From Tillandsia leiboldiana (Eukaryota; Streptophyta; Magnoliopsida; Poales; Bromeliaceae): DNA of 64,000 nucleotides. Location of the stretch: positions 1 to 64,000 of the forward strand of contig JAQNDB010000570.1 in assembly GCA_029204045.2 (NCBI GenBank), in the 5' to 3' direction. This document shows positions 1 through 10,700 of this stretch, in pieces. A program made the position numbers and the translations under genes. The stretch's first letter is position 1. Every line of letters begins with the position of its first letter. Below the pieces are notes generated by a model. It did not search any database. It was not told where the DNA came from and saw only the letters and a list, made by a program, of their open reading frames with translations.

Positions 1-525
1 CGCGGCCCCCGACCTGCATAGGGAGCACGACCGAAGGGCCCACGCTCGATGAACCCAACAGCATGGGATCCCCACCCCGCCACGCCATACGTCGCTGGCC
101 CAAGGGTTGCGGGCGGACCTCCCCGGCCGCGCTGGCGGACGACGCGACGTCCCAATTTGGGGAATGATAAGTACCTTATTTAATGTTTTACTTTTTCCTT
201 TCATCTTTAGATAGGAGTACCCCCTCGGGCCGGAGCAACCCGCCCTGTCTGACCTTTGCGAACCTTTTTGCCTTTGTTTACCTTTCGGTTTCCTTGACCG
301 TTTCGACTCCCACACGCGATTGGGGGGGGGGGGGGGGGGGGGCGAACACCCACGGAAGACGGTTCGGCTTTACCCACGACTCCATTTTTTCCTTTTTTCT
401 TTTCCTCCCTTACCTCCGAGGTCCTTCATGGCTGTTCTCTTCGACCAAGCCGAAACAGGCCTCGGCTGGTAAGTTGTTTTCTTCCATGCACCCTGCAACC
501 CAGCGCCAGTACGGGCCCCCAGTGA
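1..525. other. Unclassified GC-rich flank of decayed gypsy element Z
   Basis: No convincing gene is visible here. The stretch is GC-rich up to about 170, then T/C-rich with a long G run. A 180-codon open frame from 183 is low-complexity and matches nothing I recognise. The decayed gypsy protease-linker starts just downstream, so this may be deeply decayed gag or leader sequence. That assignment is inference. Confidence 0.3.
322..342. repeat. Homopolymer run of 21 G
   Basis: Uninterrupted run of 21 G residues. Its exact length is likely to be unreliable in any assembly, and it could form a G-quadruplex. Confidence 0.9.
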
Positions 526-1499
526 CAATACGCCCAAGTTTGACTGTGAGAAACGACAGGTGCGACTACAAGAACCGGGCTTCCCTGAGCATGAGTATAT
601 GGCGGGCAAGAGCATCTCCTTCCGGCGGTCATCTCAGCGGCACGGGCCAGAAGGTTGGTAGAGGGTGGATGCGCGGCCTACTCTGCATCGGTGGATTTAG
701 TACCCGACCCTCGACGACATCCTGATTTATTCCACTACCGACGAGGAGCACGAGGACCATTTGCGAACGATCCTCCAGACGCTCAGAGAGCAGGAGCTGA
801 TCGCTAAACTCAAGAAGTGTGAATTCTAGCTACGCGAAGTGGGTTTTCCTAGGGCATGTGATCTCGGCGAAGGGAATCGCCGTGGACCCCAAGAAAGTGG
901 AATCAGTGGTCGACTGGCAGCCGCCGACGACGGTGACGGAGGTCCGTAGTTCCTAGGCCTGGCAGGATGTTACTGACGCTTCGTCGAAGGTTTCACGAAG
1001 ATTGCTGCCCCTTTAAACCAGTCGACCAGAAAAGGGGAGAAGTTCTTATGGACAGCCAGATGCCAGGAGAGTTTCGAGGAACTCAAAAGAAGGCTAACTA
1101 GGGCACCAATACTTGTGCTACCTACACCCGGAGAGGATTATGAAGTGTACTGCGACGCGTCAAGGATCGGCCTTGGGGGTGTTCTGATGCAACAGGGGAA
1201 AGTAATAGCCCACGCTTCCAGGCAACTGAAGGATTACGACTTGACGATTCAATACCACCCCGGGAAGGCAAAACGTGGTGGCAGACGCTTTGAGCAGGAA
1301 GGGGCGGCAAGAAGGGGCGTCTGGGGGCGCGACAACTAAACAGAGCAGCTCGATCGCGGAGTTCGCACGATTGCAGTTGGAGGTGGTACCAGCAAGCACG
1401 GTTATGCAACTCCTAGCCTTGGTGGTCAAGCCGACGCTAGTTGAGAAGATCCGGGAAAGGACAACAGACCGACTCACACTTATGAGCGCGTGCGAGACA
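526..1499 (+). pseudogene. Ty3/gypsy pol remnant Z1 (protease linker, RT end, RNase H, start of integrase)
   Basis: Broken reading frames give recognisable gypsy Pol pieces in order. At 538-700 is the segment after the protease (FDCEKRQVRLQEPG, then SAARARRLVEGGCAAY), which matches the equivalent part of element E near 54980-55140. A deletion joins this directly to the end of the RT palm (DDILIYST at about 712; FLGHVISAKGIAVDP at about 847-890). RNase H follows (YCDASRIGLGGVLMQQGKVIAHASRQL, about 1142-1230). A second deletion removes the middle of RNase H, because SRQLKDYDL runs straight into IQYHPGKA. The frame ends in integrase leader sequence where the solo LTR is inserted at 1500. Several stops and frameshifts show it is dead. 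Reading across the solo LTR restores continuity into 2846. Confidence 0.85.
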
Positions 1500-2840
1500 T
1501 GTTGGGTTATATATATACGGATCTAAATAGGGGAAAAAACACCTAGAGGGGGGTGAATAGGTGTAAACGTATAAACACTCAAAAATCGTTGCGATAAAAA
1601 CCCAATGCGAAAATAAAAATAATACGCAAGATTTTTACGTGGAAAACTCCATCACCGGAGTAAAAAACCACGGGACCGATAACACGGCAGAAATCCACTA
1701 GAATTAAAACACGTACAAGGTGATTTACCGTACACACTTACGACTCAACCTTTTCCATACGCTCCTAGAGGATCTTCTCCGCTCGCTCCGCGACGCTTCT
1801 CGAATCCACGATCTGCGCCCAACGCCGAATCCACGGCGTCCAACGTCGAATCCACGACGTCCGACCGAATCCACGGTCTTCACCCAATAGCACCCTTCGA
1901 ATCCACGAACGTGCCTCGCTCCGAATCCACGAGAGCGGTTGAACCTTGAATCCACAAGGACACGCGAATCCACGCGCCGATTTTGGGGTAAATCGTTGTT
2001 TTGGGTGGTGATGATCCGCCGAATACTTAGATCAAAGATAGATCGGAAATACCATCTAAGTATTCATTAGTTTGATTCAACTCAAGATGTGAGTATGAAA
2101 ACCTAGAATCAAACTAATCAATATAGATGAAGAAACATAGAGTATTCTCTAATGATTTCCTTTCTTCTCTATATGTGGATCTATAGCCGTATAAAATGAT
2201 ATATGAAAATGACGGCTCTTGACTATGTGGATTGACCCTAGAAAAAGAGTCATAGGGTCTATTTATAGGTTAGAAACCCTAGGAAGGAGATAAGAATCAA
2301 AAACCTAACATTTCTGGAAATTTTACGGACGGCGATCCGGATCGGACTAGCTGTGATCCGGATCGTCGTAACGAGTCAGCCAATTCCAGAAAAACGAAGG
2401 TTCGGGATCCGGATCGAAGTGCATGATCCGGATCGTTCATACAGTTTACCAAACATCAACGTTCGGGATCCGGATTGCGAAGCATGATCCGGATCGTTCA
2501 AGGAAAATGGTAAACTCACTGTTCGGGATCCGGATCAAGAGACTACGATCCGGATTGAACTGGTGTATGAACGAACCACCTTCGGGATCCGGATCGAACA
2601 ACCTGATCCGGATCCTGAACATGTCCCAAGTCCAGTTTTTGATTTTTATGCAATGAAAGATTCTTCCAAGTGTTTCTACACTACAAGAAGTATTCGGATC
2701 ACACAAAATCTTTAGTTAAACATACCTGATCCTTTTGAATTCTTCTTTCTTGAGATTGAGTTAAATGATCCAACTTTCTTCTACCTCAATCTTCAAGACT
2801 TGAGACTTTCACGAAACTACGCCAACTCAAATTCCGTACA
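1500..2840 (-). mobile_element. Solo LTR of the Sirevirus-like copia family, inverted
   Basis: The reverse complement starts with TGT and GGAATTTGAGTTGGCGTAG and ends with ACGACCCAACA-type sequence (locally with extra TA), like the LTRs of elements A and B. It is flanked on both sides by AGACA (1495-1499 and 2841-2845), a perfect 5-bp TSD, and no internal sequence is attached, so it is a solo LTR made by LTR-LTR recombination. One A is missing near the terminus at 2838. The reverse TATA box lies at 2261-2267. Ten copies of the ATCCGGAT palindrome lie at 2334-2614 and the hairpin array at 1794-1976, both inverted. It sits inside gypsy remnant Z. Confidence 0.95.
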
Positions 2841-4207
2841 AGACAAGGTCTTCCCGGACCAGGAGAGCGTTTTTTTTGTGGAAGGCGACGGCAACCCTAC
2901 GGTTCTACCAGGCACGACTAGGAGTTTCCGGTTAAAGGGTTCTTTAGACCGTAGGTGTCGCCTTGGGGCGCACCCGTGCTTTCATGCGAAGAAGAACAGA
3001 AGTCTACGTCTACGCATCGACTACAGGAAGATAAGCAAGGTTACAGTGAAGAACAAACCCAGGATTGACTACCTCTCCAATCAACTGCAAGAATCTCAGG
3101 GACCAGAAGCGGTTTGCTAGTTCAAGAAGGTGAGTTCTGACTTCGCGAAGTGGACTTTTTGGGGCACATTGTGTCAGCAACGGGAATCACAGAGAATGTG
3201 AGCGGAACTGCCCGACATACGATCCGGAACTGGCAGCAGTCGTTTTCGTTTTAAAAGCTTTGGATACACCACCTTTTGGAGTTCATCGTGGGGTGTTTTC
3301 GGACCGCCAGAGTCTTAAGTTTTGTTCACATAGAAGGATTTGATTTTTGCGGCAGAAACATGGGTTGGAGTTACTGAAGGACTCGGCTTGTCCATTCAGT
3401 ACCACCCCGGGAAAAGCAAGTGTAGTAGCGGATGTTTTAAGCAAGAAGGGTCAAATCGAGGGGGGGAAACGATGAGCGCGAGTACTCAGCAGGACCGGTG
3501 CTGTCGCTCGACTTTTGTCCTTGATGGTCAAGCCAACCCTTTTAGAGAAACCCTAGAAGGTCAGAAAATGGGCGCACGGATACAGCTTATTCGAGACAAG
3601 ACCCCCCCCGGACCACGCAAGCGACTTTTCGGCGAGTGCGAACAACGCAATACATTTTCGAGGGCGGACTTGCGTGCCCGAACTGCTAGTATTGAAGAAG
3701 GAGTTACCGTCAGAGGCGCACGGCGCTCCCTCTGCAGCGCATCCAGGTGACATGAAGATGTACGAGGACCTCAAGCAGAAATTTTGGTGGACTAGAGACA
3801 CTCGGCTGGTGTCGAACCTTTGGCAAGTCTGCAACGAGCTCTAGAGACTAAACCACACTTCAGCACGGCATTTCACCCCCAGACCGGCGGACAGCCCGAG
3901 CGAATAAGACGGATTCTCGAAGATGTGCTCTGAACCTGCTTACTTGATTTTGGGTGACGGATGGTCACTGCCTTTGAGCTTAGAGAGGACCTGAGGTTCG
4001 ACGGAACACCGGCGCGGACCTTAGCACGAGAGGACAAAAAGGATTGCGCAACCGGGCGATCCCCTATGGGAAGGTGCTGTGGAACAACCAAGAAGAACGT
4101 GAAGCGACTTAGGAACGGAGTCAAAGATGGAGGAGTGCTACACAGTTTTATGCGTTGCGGACCAGGATTAAGTTTCGAGGACGAAACTTTCTTTTAGTGG
4201 TGAGTGA
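2841..4207 (+). pseudogene. Ty3/gypsy pol remnants Z1 end and Z2 (RT, RNase H, integrase, chromodomain end)
   Basis: The first about 80 bases complete the integrase zinc-binding leader of Z1 (FFVEGDG). From about 2926 a second pol copy begins: the RT N-terminus in broken frames (SPWGAPVL-like, then IDYRKISKVTVKNK), RT end (VDFLGHIVSATGIT, about 3140-3195), RNase H (YDPELAAVVFVLKAL, about 3218-3262), YHPGK (about 3402), an integrase core scrap (FHPQTGGQPERI, about 3868-3905), and the C-terminal end of gypsy Pol (about 3970-4197) finishing in FEDETFF. A short purine-rich tail and the LTR start (TGTAGAGTCC at 4208) follow, the normal order pol-PPT-3' LTR. Many frameshifts and deletions are present. 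Confidence 0.85.
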
Positions 4208-5123
4208 TGTAGAGTCCTGGCGTTCCCTTGCCCTTGTATACCCCCCCTTTTATTTTGACGGGACTGGTAGGAAAACTTTTCACCGCTTTCTGCAATGGAC
4301 TGATCGGGGCCGCTAGTATTTTTTCTGCGTTTGAGCTCGAAGAACGGAGGGCGGCAAAGCGAACGGAATCGGATTCCGACTTACGGATCTCCCGAAATGG
4401 GGGTCAAAGCGTTTGCTTTGAGTGGTGCATCGGAATCCGTGCTAAGTGGCTGGCACGCTTTTCGAGGCGATCGGACTTTTCATATTTTTATGTCAGTGGG
4501 TTATTTTATCTTTTGGGTGGTACCTCGACCTTTCGGTTTTTCGTTTAGGGTCATAATTTAATATTTTTTTTAGTTGACTAAGGTGGGGGCGGAAAATTCG
4601 AGAAATTTTGGGGTGATTATCGGGGTTTGCGGGTATTTTTAGGTGGTAGAGCTCGCAAAACGGGGAACGGTGGCGCGATCGGATTTGACATCCGACCCCG
4701 GGATCTCCCAGAATAAATTTTTGAAGGTTGCTAGCTGTTCCGGGTGCATCAGAAGGCGTGCGGTCGATCGGCACGCTTTTCGAGGTAAATTGGACGGCTG
4801 GTCCGCACCCCGATCGATTTATTCTTGAGTTGGGGATTTTGGGTTTTTTTTCCCTCCGTGCGTTAGGTTTTTCTGAGTGCGAGCGGAAAACCCTAATCCA
4901 TCCTTTCTCTCTTTCCAAGAATGCGGCGTGGGATCCAGGCGGAGAGACACGGAGAGGGACGGCGAACGGCTCCCTTTCCGCGGTTTTGATCGAGCAAGGA
5001 GGCGAGGAGGGGACGATTATTTTTCTTACTCCTTTTCCAATGAATCAAGGTGAGAGGTTCGAGTTTTCTTTTCGGTTTGTCCGTTTTGGTGGTTCCGTTC
5101 GAGGTCGTGGCGATACGAGTTAT

Positions 5124-5205
5124 TGAACGGGAGGCCGCCGCCGCCGTGGTTGAACGGGAGGCCGCCGCCGCCGTGGTTGAACGGGAGGCCGCCGCCGCCG
5201 TTGTG
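5124..5205 (+). repeat. Tandem repeat, 27-bp unit, three copies
   Basis: Three almost identical units built around GGGAGGCCGCCGCCGCCG inside the Z LTR. This (CCG)n-bearing minisatellite explains the proline-rich open frames seen on both strands. Confidence 0.85.
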
Positions 5206-6225
5206 GTACTCGCGGGGTCGCCGCCGCAGTCGCCGGAGCCGCAGGGGGGTCAAAACTAGGGTTACTGTTCTCTTCCGTACGGCCAACCTCAGCGCGGTCC
5301 ACCTGGCCAGGCGTGCGCCCGGCGCACGCCCCCGCGACCCGCAGGCACGGACCCGGCGCACGGGCGCATGCGCCGGCCCGCCCGCATGCGCGGTGCACGC
5401 CCTAGGCTTGCACCCGGCGCTCACCGTGGCAGCCGCGCGGCATGGACCCGGTCCGCGCCTTTCCCCCGTGCGCGGCCCGGCCCAAGCCGCACCGGCTCAC
5501 CCTGCTGGGCGTGCACCCGGTCCGCGATCGCCAGCACTGTGGACGTGAGCCCGGTCCGCGACGCTGGCCGTGCTCCAACGGCTCACCGAGCGGTGCACCC
5601 GGTCTGCGCCACGGCCGCCTGCTGCCGTGGACCCGGTCCACGCCTGGACCCGTGCACCCGACTGCAGCCAAAGAGCTCGGAAGCTCCGTTTTTGGCCCGT
5701 TTCGCTCCGTTTTTGAGTGTTTTTTACCATGACGATGTTTTTAACATTAATACTTACTATAGCTTTTTCGGGCACAGGGTGGGAGTGTTTTAGCGGGAGT
5801 TCCGCACACCCTCTTCTTCGCGTTACAGGTGGGTACACCCTTAGAATCCCTTTATGCGTAATGTCGTTATGTTCATGTTTATTATGTGGTGGGTTCCATC
5901 GTGGTGCTTAGCGTCGGTCTCCGGCGGTTGTTTCACTCTTGAGATTACATGTTAGCGGGTTACTTTCGATCACACATATTACCGTTTTACTTTTGATTAT
6001 ACATGTCGCCGTTTTACTCTTGTTTATATATTATGATGCTAACATGATAGTGGTTATGGTTACTTTGCTCGAGGCTGCAGCACGCGCACCCGCGGTTTGG
6101 CCACCGCAAAGGGTGCGCTTTTCCGGAAAAGCGGTCTATGACCCGTGTATACCCACGAGGTGACGTAGTGGGGGCCCCTTATTAGTGGTGGGGTTTGAGG
6201 GCGCCGAGGTGCGAGCGGTGCGACC

Positions 6226-6366
6226 CGTCGGTTTAGTTGTCCGACGTGGTCGGGTTTTTGCAGGTACGGTATGGGCCGTCGGTTTAGTTGTCCGACGTGG
6301 CCGGGTATTGCAGTTACGGTATGGGCTGTCGGTTTAGTTGTCCGACGTGGCCGGGTATTGCAGGAC
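6226..6366 (+). repeat. Tandem repeat, 50-51-bp unit, about three copies
   Basis: GTCGGTTTAGTTGTCCGACG recurs at about 6227, 6278 and 6328. Each unit carries the inverted arms GTCGG and CCGAC around TTTAGTTGT, so each can form a short hairpin. Confidence 0.8.
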
Positions 6367-6674
6367 ACGGGAGTACAGGTTATCGTTTCCCTCTTGAGAG
6401 GGTGGTTGCTCCGGTTGTCTTCACGGTTTGTTTACTATATTGTTCTGTGTTACGGAATTTGAGTTGGCGTAGTTTCGTGAAAGTTTCAAGTCCTGAAGAT
6501 TGAAGGTGAAGAAAGTTGGATCATTTAACTCAATCTCAAGAAAGAAGAATTCAAAAGGATCAGGTATGTTTAACTAAAGAATTTGTGTGATCCGAATACT
6601 TCTTGTAGTGTAGAAACACTTGGAAGAATCCTTCATTACATAAAAATCAAAAACTGGACTTGGGACATGTTCAG

Positions 6675-6896
6675 GATCCGGATCAGGTTGTTCGATCCGG
6701 ATCCCGAAGGTGGTTCGTTCATACATCGTCGCAATCCGGATCGTAGTCTCTTGATCCGGATCCCGAACGTTGATGTTTGGTGAACTGTATGAACGATCCG
6801 GATCGTAGTCACATGATCCGGATCCCGAACCTTCGTTTTTCTGGAATTGGCTGTTTTGTTAAGACGATCCGGATCCTAGTTATCACGATCCGGATC
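6675..6896 (+). promoter_or_regulatory. Array of eight GATCCGGATC-type palindromes upstream of the LTR TATA box
   Basis: ATCCGGAT occurs eight times in 222 bp, mostly as the 10-bp palindrome GATCCGGATC and alternately followed by CCGAA or CGTAG. It lies 66 bp upstream of the TATA box, where an enhancer would be. Dense palindromic motifs upstream of the core promoter have been reported for Sirevirus LTRs. The same array is found at 2334-2614, 15778-16000, 30376-30657, 40770-41051 and 63704-63986, and a variant occurs inside the element at 13338-13493. Confidence 0.8.
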
Positions 6897-6961
6897 GCCG
6901 TCCGTAAAAATCCAGAAATGGCAGGTTTTTGATTCTTATCTCCTTCCTAGGGTTTCTAACC

Positions 6962-6969
6962 TATAAATA
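6962..6969 (+). promoter_or_regulatory. LTR TATA box
   Basis: TATAAATA, 66 bp downstream of the palindrome array and conserved in all LTR copies (for example 16065-16072, 30723-30730, 41117-41124). Transcription would be expected to begin about 30 bp downstream, placing the hairpin array in the transcribed leader. Confidence 0.75.
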
Positions 6970-7246
6970 CACCCTATGACTCCTTTCTAGGGTGAATCCA
7001 CATAGCCGTCATTTTCATATATCATCTTATACGGCTATAGATCCACATATAGAGAAGAAAGGAAATCATTAGAGAATACTCTATGTTTCTTCATCTATAT
7101 TGATTAGTTTGATTCTAGGTTTTCATACTCACATCTTGAGTTGAATCAAACTAATGAATACTTAGATGGTATTTCCGATCTATCTTTGATCTAAGTATTC
7201 GGCGGATCATCACCACCCAAAAACAACGATTTACCCCAAAAATCGG

Positions 7247-7429
7247 CGCGTGGATTCGCGTGTCCTTGTGGATTCAAGGTTCAATCGCTCTCGTGGATTC
7301 GGAGCGAGGCACGTTCGTGGATTCGAACGGTGCTATTGGGTGAAGACCGTGGATTCGGTCGAACGTCGTGGATTCGACGTTGGACGCCGTGGATTCGGCG
7401 TTGGGCGCAGATCGTGGATTCGAGAAGCG
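7247..7429 (+). repeat. Array of eight hairpins with constant TGGATT loop and variable stems
   Basis: TGGATT occurs eight times (7251, 7269, 7294, 7318, 7350, 7369, 7390, 7415). In each case the flanks are complementary but differ from hairpin to hairpin: CGCG/CGCG, CCTTG/CAAGG, CGCTC+CG/CG+GAGCG, CGTTCG/CGAACG, GACCG/CGGTC, AACGTCG/CGACGTT, ACGCCG/CGGCGT and TCG/CGA (with outer CGC/GCG). The array lies downstream of the TATA box, so it should be transcribed. It keeps frames open on both strands, but I see no sign that these are translated. Confidence 0.85.
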
Positions 7430-7726
7430 TCTGGAGCGAGCGGAGAAGATCCTCTAGGAGCGTATGGAAAAGGTTGAGTCGTAAGTGTGTACGGTAAATC
7501 ACCTTGTACGTGTTTTAATTCTAGTGGATTTCTGCCGTGTTATCGGTCCCGTGGTTTTTTACTCCGGTGATGGAGTTTTCCACGTAAAAATCTTGCGTGT
7601 TATTTTATTTTCCGCATTGGGTTTTATCGCAACGATTTTTGGAGTGTTTATACGTTTACACCTATTCACCCCCCCTCTAGGTGTTTCTTCCCCTATTTAG
7701 ATCCGTATTATATACGACCCAACAAG

Positions 7727-7738
7727 TGGTATCAGAGC
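7727..7738 (+). other. Primer-binding site of Sirevirus A (initiator tRNA-Met)
   Basis: TGGTATCAGAGC two bases after the 5' LTR end. It is complementary to the 3' end of plant initiator tRNA-Met, the usual primer of plant copia elements. Confidence 0.95.
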
Positions 7739-7757
7739 GGGAATAGGGTTGTGAACA

Positions 7758-10700
7758 ATGGTTGAAGGTGGAAACATCAATCGACCCCCTTTCTTTGATG
7801 GAACAAATTATGCGTACTGGAAAGTACGGATGAAAGCCTTTTTATCTTCCATCGACGAAAGGGTGTGGCATTCAATTGAATCAGGATGGACTAATCCAAC
7901 TGAACTTATCTCTGATGTTCACACCTTAAAACCTAGGTCGAAATGGACCAAGGAAGAGTTTGAGTTATCTTCTTACAATGGCAAGGGAATTAATGCTATT
8001 TTTAATGCCTTATCTCAAACTGAATTCTCTCGCGTCTCGGCATGTGAGACTGCGAAAGAAATCTGGGATGTTCTCCAGGTTACACATGAGGGAACTAACC
8101 TCGTGAAGATTCAGAAACTGCAGATGCTTACGAGCAAGTTTGACTCCATCTTGATGGCAGAAAATGAATCTTTCACGGACTACTATACACGATTGCAAGA
8201 CATCGTAAACTCATGTGCTAATCTGGGAGAGAAGATTCCAGAATTTAAGATTGTAAGAAAAATCTTAAGAACTCTTCCTGAACGATTTCGCCCAAAGGTT
8301 ACTGCCATTGAAACTATTAAACACCCGGACGAAATACGTGTAGAAGAATTAGTTGGTTCATTACAAACTTATGAAATGACTTTTAATACTAACAATTCTT
8401 CTGGAAAAGCATCCACTTCTAAGTCTTCAGGTTATGCGTTGAAAACAACTAAGGAAGAAGACGCGGATACATCCTCCTCGGACGATGACGAGAACCTTTC
8501 TATGGAGGAATTTGAGAAGCAGCTCGCTCTCTTGACAAGGAATTTTCGCCGCAACTTTCGAAGGGGTAATTCAAGCAAATCTCCATCCTTCGGAAAGTGG
8601 AACAAAGGCAAGGGTACTCCAAGTCACAAGTCAAGAAAGCAGGAGAACTTCTCAAAGGATAAGAAAAGTTCAGAAGGACAACTGCAATGCTTCAAATGTC
8701 GAGGCTACGGCCACATTGCAACGGAGTGTCCTAACAGGTATCCGGCAAAGAAGAAGGCGATGCAAGTCGTCACTTGGGATGACAACTCAACGTCAAATGA
8801 GTCGTCTTCGAGTGATGAAGAAAAGAGCTCCACCGCATTCCACGCGTCCGTATCTTCACCCTTCATGTGCTTTATGGCAAATACATCCGAGTCGTTGTCC
8901 AACTCCACTGTTGAAAAGAACGCAACGGACAACGAATCAGATGATTCGGAAGGTGAAGATTTTGCTCTAGCCTACCACAGACTTTTGAGGGACTCAAAGA
9001 AAGTGGCTAAGCAAAACAAGAGTTTGAGAGGGAGATTGCATGATCTCGAAGAAGAAGCAAAAAGAGCGACTTCTCTCTCAAACGCTCTTGAAGTGGAAAG
9101 GGAAAACCTGATAAAAGAAAATGCTTCCCTTCAAGAGTCCAATGAGCAACTTGAAAAGGAACATACAAATCTGGTGGATAACGCGAATCACTTTTCAAAG
9201 CTCTACAACGAGGCTCGACAGGATAACCTGGAAATGACAAAGACCATTTTCCAACTCAAGAATGACTTACAGCGATTCTCTTCAGGAAGGAGTAAGTTGG
9301 ATAGACTTCTTGGTCTTGGTCAATCAAATAGGTTCGGCCTCGGATACACTCAAACTGGAAACAGTCCAAGTTCGAGTGAGACAGTTTTTGTGCCTCAGTC
9401 GGTATCTCCTCCTCCGACACCGGAATTCAAGACAAACAACGACAACAAACCTACTTCATCCTCTTTGGGATCGTCAAGATCTAAGGTATGTTTTCGTTGT
9501 GGTGTTTCAGGGCACATAAGAAGATATTGCAAGACGGGAGTCGAACGCTCATCTCAAGCACCTCTTGCATCAACTACCAAAAAGGCTCCTTTCCGGAAAT
9601 CAAAGCAAAACTTTTCAAATGAAAAGAGACTTGGTAGTTCACCGCGCAAGACGACTTCATCAAGGAGCAACAATCGTTTTAACAAGACGCTTTCACCTAG
9701 GCACAAAACTTCACGACCATTACAGACGCATTCCAAAAAGGTTTGGGTGCGCAAAGGTGAAATTTTCCCTTGTCTTGTTTCCAATATTTCCTTGCATGCA
9801 TATGATAGCTCGTCTTGGTATCTGGATAGCGGGTGTTCCCGTCACATGACCGGTGACAAAAATAGTTTTCAAAATCTTGAGAAAATCTCCGGAGGACACG
9901 TTGTTTTCGGAGACGGTCGATCTTCCAAAATTGTTGGAAAAGGGACGGTAGCTATTCCAGATGGCCCGATTTTGAAAAATGTCTTATTTGTTGATGGCCT
10001 TAAGACTAACCTCATAAGCATAAGTCAACTTTGCGACAATGGTTTTTCAGTTAACTTTTCATCGGTTGAATGCGTTGTAACTGATAAGGACCATGCTTTC
10101 TTTCTAAAAGGGGTTAGATCTGAAAACAATTGTTATGTTGTTCCTAATAAATTTTCTGATAATTGTAACTTAGCCGCTTTGAATAATGAAACTCTTTGGC
10201 ATGAAAGGCTAGGTCACTTAAATTTTAAGGAACTTACTAGAATTTCAAACAAGGACGTGGTCAAGGGGATTCCAAAGCTTTTATTTAAACAAAACGTTGT
10301 GTGTGGTGGTTGCCAAAAGGGAAAACAGTCTAGGACTGCTCACAAGAACTTGAACCACGTTGGTACAAAACGGCCCTTGGAACTTTTGCACATGGACTTA
10401 ATGGGGCCGACCCGTCAACCATCTTTGGGAGGTAAATGGTACATCTTTTTATTGGTTGATGATTTCTCTCGGTTTTCTTGGGTAGCATTTTTGAGAGAGA
10501 AAGCTGATACGTTTGACTATTTTCATGAGATTTGCCATCGTATTATGATTGAAAAGAATGAAAAGATCATTCGTGTTAGAAGTGATAGGGGTGGAGAATT
10601 CATAAATTCAAAATTCATTGACTTTTGTACTTCAAATGGCATTAAACATGAATTCTCGGCACCCTATACACCTCAGCAGAATGGTGTTGTTGAGCGCAAA

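Larger units (their letters stand above)
4208..6447 (+). mobile_element. 3' LTR of gypsy element Z, first part
   Basis: The LTR starts with TGTAGAGTCCTGG directly after the pol end of Z2. Its first about 360 bp are present again, inverted, at 17545-17907. The right-hand part (about 6080-6170) is similar to 49530-49630 in the solo LTR at 48217-50544, so the two belong to related long-LTR families. Sirevirus A is inserted at 6448 and the LTR resumes at 16834, giving about 2.95 kb in total. Short ORFs in its GC-rich middle (5120-5680) are proline/arginine low-complexity frames on both strands, so I do not call them genes. Confidence 0.8.
6448..7724 (+). repeat. 5' LTR of Sirevirus A
   Basis: Begins TGTTACGG and ends CCCAACA. 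In order it contains a palindrome array (6675-6896), a TATA box (6962-6969), a hairpin array (7247-7429), a possible splice donor (GTAAGTG at 7481) and a terminus directly before the PBS. Compared with B it lacks one palindrome pair of about 60 bp, giving 1,277 bp against 1,336. Confidence 0.95.

Noticed and set aside
183..725. 180-codon ORF at the left end
   Set aside because: Low-complexity, runs through a 21-G tract and ends in decayed gypsy protease-linker read in another frame.
2423..2706. ORFs across the GATCCGGATC array (also in the other LTRs)
   Set aside because: The palindrome reads as RIRIR/DPDP on either strand. Regulatory repeat, not a gene.
7250..7502. Arginine/glycine-rich ORFs on both strands in the Sirevirus LTR, repeated in every LTR copy
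   Set aside because: They follow the hairpin array (both strands open by repeat composition) and lie in the LTR leader.
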